Below are positions 22,318-23,654 of a stretch of DNA of 23,654 nucleotides, piece by piece. The translations under genes were made by a program, and so were the position numbers. The stretch is from positions 1 through 23,654 of the forward strand of contig CAZLHO010000044.1 in NCBI GenBank assembly GCA_964559455.1, read 5' to 3'. Below the pieces are notes generated by a model. It made no database searches and was not told the DNA's origin. It saw only the letters and a program-made list of their open reading frames with translations. Positions within the stretch are counted from its first letter, which is position 1; the number at the start of each line of letters is the position of its first letter. The DNA is from CAZLHO01 sp964559455 (lineage in GTDB: Bacteria; Krumholzibacteriota; Krumholzibacteriia; LZORAL124-64-63).

Positions 22318-22773
22318 CTAGTGTCCGCCGGAGCAGATCTCCAGCAGCACCGAGCCGGTGCTCTTCGGGTGCAGGAAAGCGACCTGCTTGCCGCCGGCGC
22401 CGGTCAGCGGCGTCTCGTTGATCAGCTTCAGGCCCGCCTCGCGGCAGGCGGCCAGGGCCTGCTCGATGTCGTCGGCGGCGACGGCGACGTGGTGCAGGCC
22501 GGGGCCCTTCTTGGCGATGAAACGGCCGATGTTGCTGTCCTCGTCCAGGGGCTGCAGCAGCTCGACGTGGCCCACGGGCGAGTCGCGGTGCACGCGCAGC
22601 ATCGCGACCCGGATCTTCTCGCGGGGCACGTCCTCGACGCCTTCGAGGGTCAGGCCCAGCAGGCCGCTGTAGAGGGCGATCGCGGCGTCGAGATCCTCGA
22701 CGGCGATGCCGATGTGGTCGATGTGGCCCGCCATGCCGGCGGGCAGTCCGGGCAGCTTTTCGGTTCCGCTCAT
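22318..22773 (-). CDS. mce: Methylmalonyl-CoA epimerase
   Basis: This 151-aa vicinal-oxygen-chelate protein interconverts the two stereoisomers of methylmalonyl-CoA so that the mutase can use propionyl-CoA-derived substrate. Two beta-alpha-beta-beta-beta repeats are visible. The first starts at HIDHIGIAVEDLDAAIALY (from about residue 17) and the second at GPGLHHVAVAADDIEQAL. Likely metal ligands are His20, Glu71 in HVELLQP, one His of the pair at 94-95, and Glu145 in LLEICSGG. Start ATG at 22773 has GAGGAGG five bases upstream on the minus strand; the frame stays open further but lies over the promoter. The gene stands alone, about 20 kb from mcm and meaB in this window, with which it shares a pathway. 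Confidence 0.94.
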   Translation of the reverse strand: MSGTEKLPGLPAGMAGHIDHIGIAVEDLDAAIALYSGLLGLTLEGVEDVPREKIRVAMLRVHRDSPVGHVELLQPLDEDSNIGRFIAKKGPGLHHVAVAADDIEQALAACREAGLKLINETPLTGAGGKQVAFLHPKSTGSVLLEICSGGH

Positions 22774-22825
22774 GGCGCCTCCTCGGGGAAGGGCACGTCT
22801 GGATGGTGTGATTGCGATCGGACCC

Positions 22826-22854
22826 AAGATAGGGCCGCGCGCCCCCGCGCTCAA
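22826..22854 (-). promoter_or_regulatory. Promoter of the methylmalonyl-CoA epimerase gene
   Basis: On the minus strand, TTGAGC (22849-22854) and TATCTT (22826-22831) are spaced by exactly 17 bases. Transcription should start near 22819, giving a leader of about 46 bases with the GAGGAGG ribosome site at its end. Confidence 0.6.
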
Positions 22855-22860
22855 ATTCCC

Positions 22861-22889
22861 TTTTCCGCGCCCGGGGCAGCGACTATCCT
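22861..22889 (+). promoter_or_regulatory. Candidate promoter of the M29 aminopeptidase gene
   Basis: TATCCT at 22884-22889 is a fair -10 box; TTTTCC at 22861-22866, 17 bases upstream, is a weak -35 box. It is back to back with the epimerase promoter. Confidence 0.35.
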
Positions 22890-22933
22890 GGAAGGGATCC
22901 CCACGCGATCATTCCTATGAAGAGGAGCGCAGC

Positions 22934-23654
22934 ATGTTCGATCCCCGCCAGAGGCAACTGGCCGAGATGCTTATCGGCTACAGCGTCGACCTGCAGCCCG
23001 GAGAGGTCATCTACCTGGAACTCAAGGGGCTGGAATCGCTGACCCTGGGCCGCGAGCTGATCAGGGCCGCGACCGAGCGCGGCGGGGTGCCCTTCTGGTA
23101 CTACAACGACGAGGACGTGTCGCGCCCCTTCATCAAGGGCGCCGGCGAGGAGCAGTTCCGGAAGTGGGGCGAGTTCCACAAGGGCATCATGCAGAAGAGC
23201 GACGCCTACATCGCCATCCGCGGCAGCAGCAACCCCTACGACCTGGCCGACGTCGACGCCGAGCGCATGAAGTGGTTCAACAAGGCCTACTGGGACGAGG
23301 TCCACTCGGTGCGGGTCAAGGAGAAGAAGTGGTGCGTGCTGCGCTACCCGAACCCCAGCATGGCGATCCTGGCCGAGCGTCCCACCGACGATTTCGCCGA
23401 CTTCTACTACCGCGTCTGCACGCTGGACTACGCGAAGATGTCCAGCGCGATGAATCCGCTGGTCGAGCTGCTCGTGGCCACCGACAAGGTCGAGATCCAG
23501 GGGCCGGGCACCGACCTGAGCTTCAGCCTGAAGGGCATCGGCGCCGTGAAGTGCGACGGCCACCGCAACATCCCGGACGGCGAGGTCTACAGCTGTCCGA
23601 CCCGCGACTCGATGAACGGCGTGATCACCTACAACGCCGCCTCGATGCGCAACG
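22934..23654 (+). CDS. M29-family aminopeptidase (AmpS/PepS type), 5' part
   Basis: The gene runs off the right window edge, leaving the first 240 residues. It belongs to the M29 (thermophilic/AmpS) metalloaminopeptidases, cytosolic two-metal enzymes that clip N-terminal residues from peptides. The N-terminal domain (MFDPRQRQLAEMLIGYSVDL, LQPGEVIYLEL) and the start of the catalytic part (VEIQGPGTDLSFSLKG, then NIPDGEVYSCPTRDSMNG) fit the family. Glu217 in PDGEV is expected to be the first metal ligand; the later Glu, His and Asp ligands lie outside the window. The ATG has GAGGAG about six bases upstream. It is divergent from mce and shares a 160-base intergenic region with it. With pepA it adds to the peptide-degrading capacity. 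Confidence 0.9.
   Translation, partial: MFDPRQRQLAEMLIGYSVDLQPGEVIYLELKGLESLTLGRELIRAATERGGVPFWYYNDEDVSRPFIKGAGEEQFRKWGEFHKGIMQKSDAYIAIRGSSNPYDLADVDAERMKWFNKAYWDEVHSVRVKEKKWCVLRYPNPSMAILAERPTDDFADFYYRVCTLDYAKMSSAMNPLVELLVATDKVEIQGPGTDLSFSLKGIGAVKCDGHRNIPDGEVYSCPTRDSMNGVITYNAASMRN

Noticed and set aside
22321..22920. A 199-codon plus-strand frame over the epimerase
   Set aside because: It is antisense to a well-supported epimerase and is Gly/Ala/Asp/Val-rich without a recognisable domain.

Overview
This is a very GC-rich bacterial chromosome segment with dense, mostly co-directional genes. All the named genes look native to one genome: they share GC-rich codon use, purine-rich ribosome sites and short or overlapping gene junctions. 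Secreted proteins, a lamin-tail-domain protein, a MscL with a C-terminal zinc ribbon, and a propionate/short-chain acyl-CoA gene set suggest an aerobic or facultative Gram-negative heterotroph. It could be a lineage such as the Krumholzibacteriota/Eisenbacteria part of the FCB group, or a deltaproteobacterium-like organism. That placement is inference from gene style only; there is no rRNA or other marker in the window.

Layout. (1) 2-2544: the 3' part of methylmalonyl-CoA mutase with its B12 domain, then the chaperone GTPase MeaB. (2) 2602-4080: a GYF_2/RDD membrane protein behind a near-consensus promoter and a secreted lamin-tail protein, closed by a strong intrinsic terminator. (3) 4278-9842: a five-gene acyl-CoA operon (acyl-CoA dehydrogenase, thiolase, 3-hydroxybutyryl-CoA dehydrogenase, two more acyl-CoA dehydrogenases). 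(4) 9980-12593: mscL with a terminator, a 471-aa protein of unknown family with an Arg/Gly-rich N-terminus, an anomalous AT-rich palindromic patch inside a possible short leader ORF, and a 129-aa unknown protein. (5) 12609-13934, minus strand: a dicarboxylate/glutamate-type cation symporter. (6) 14114-22245: a long co-directional run of pepA, a MATE exporter, xseA, xseB, an ABC-2 ATPase with two permeases, and a secreted Cys-containing protein, ended by a hairpin. (7) 22318-23654: methylmalonyl-CoA epimerase on the minus strand, divergent from a truncated M29 aminopeptidase gene.

How they fit together. Epimerase, mutase and MeaB make the propionyl-CoA to succinyl-CoA route, though they sit about 20 kb apart. 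The central operon oxidises short-chain or branched acyl-CoAs to acetyl-CoA and propionyl-CoA that could feed it. The pepA and M29 peptidases and the anion symporter fit growth on peptides and organic acids. The run carrying MATE, exonuclease VII and an ABC-2 exporter may be a co-expressed efflux and DNA-repair unit against DNA-damaging compounds.

The most unusual stretch is 11925-12204. A good promoter drives a short ORF whose middle is a 67-bp, roughly 27% GC, symmetric imperfect palindrome. It is followed by a hairpin that would hide the ribosome site of the next gene. Several sigma70-like promoters with exactly 17-bp spacers can be read directly, and one sits so close to its start codon that the mRNA would be almost leaderless.
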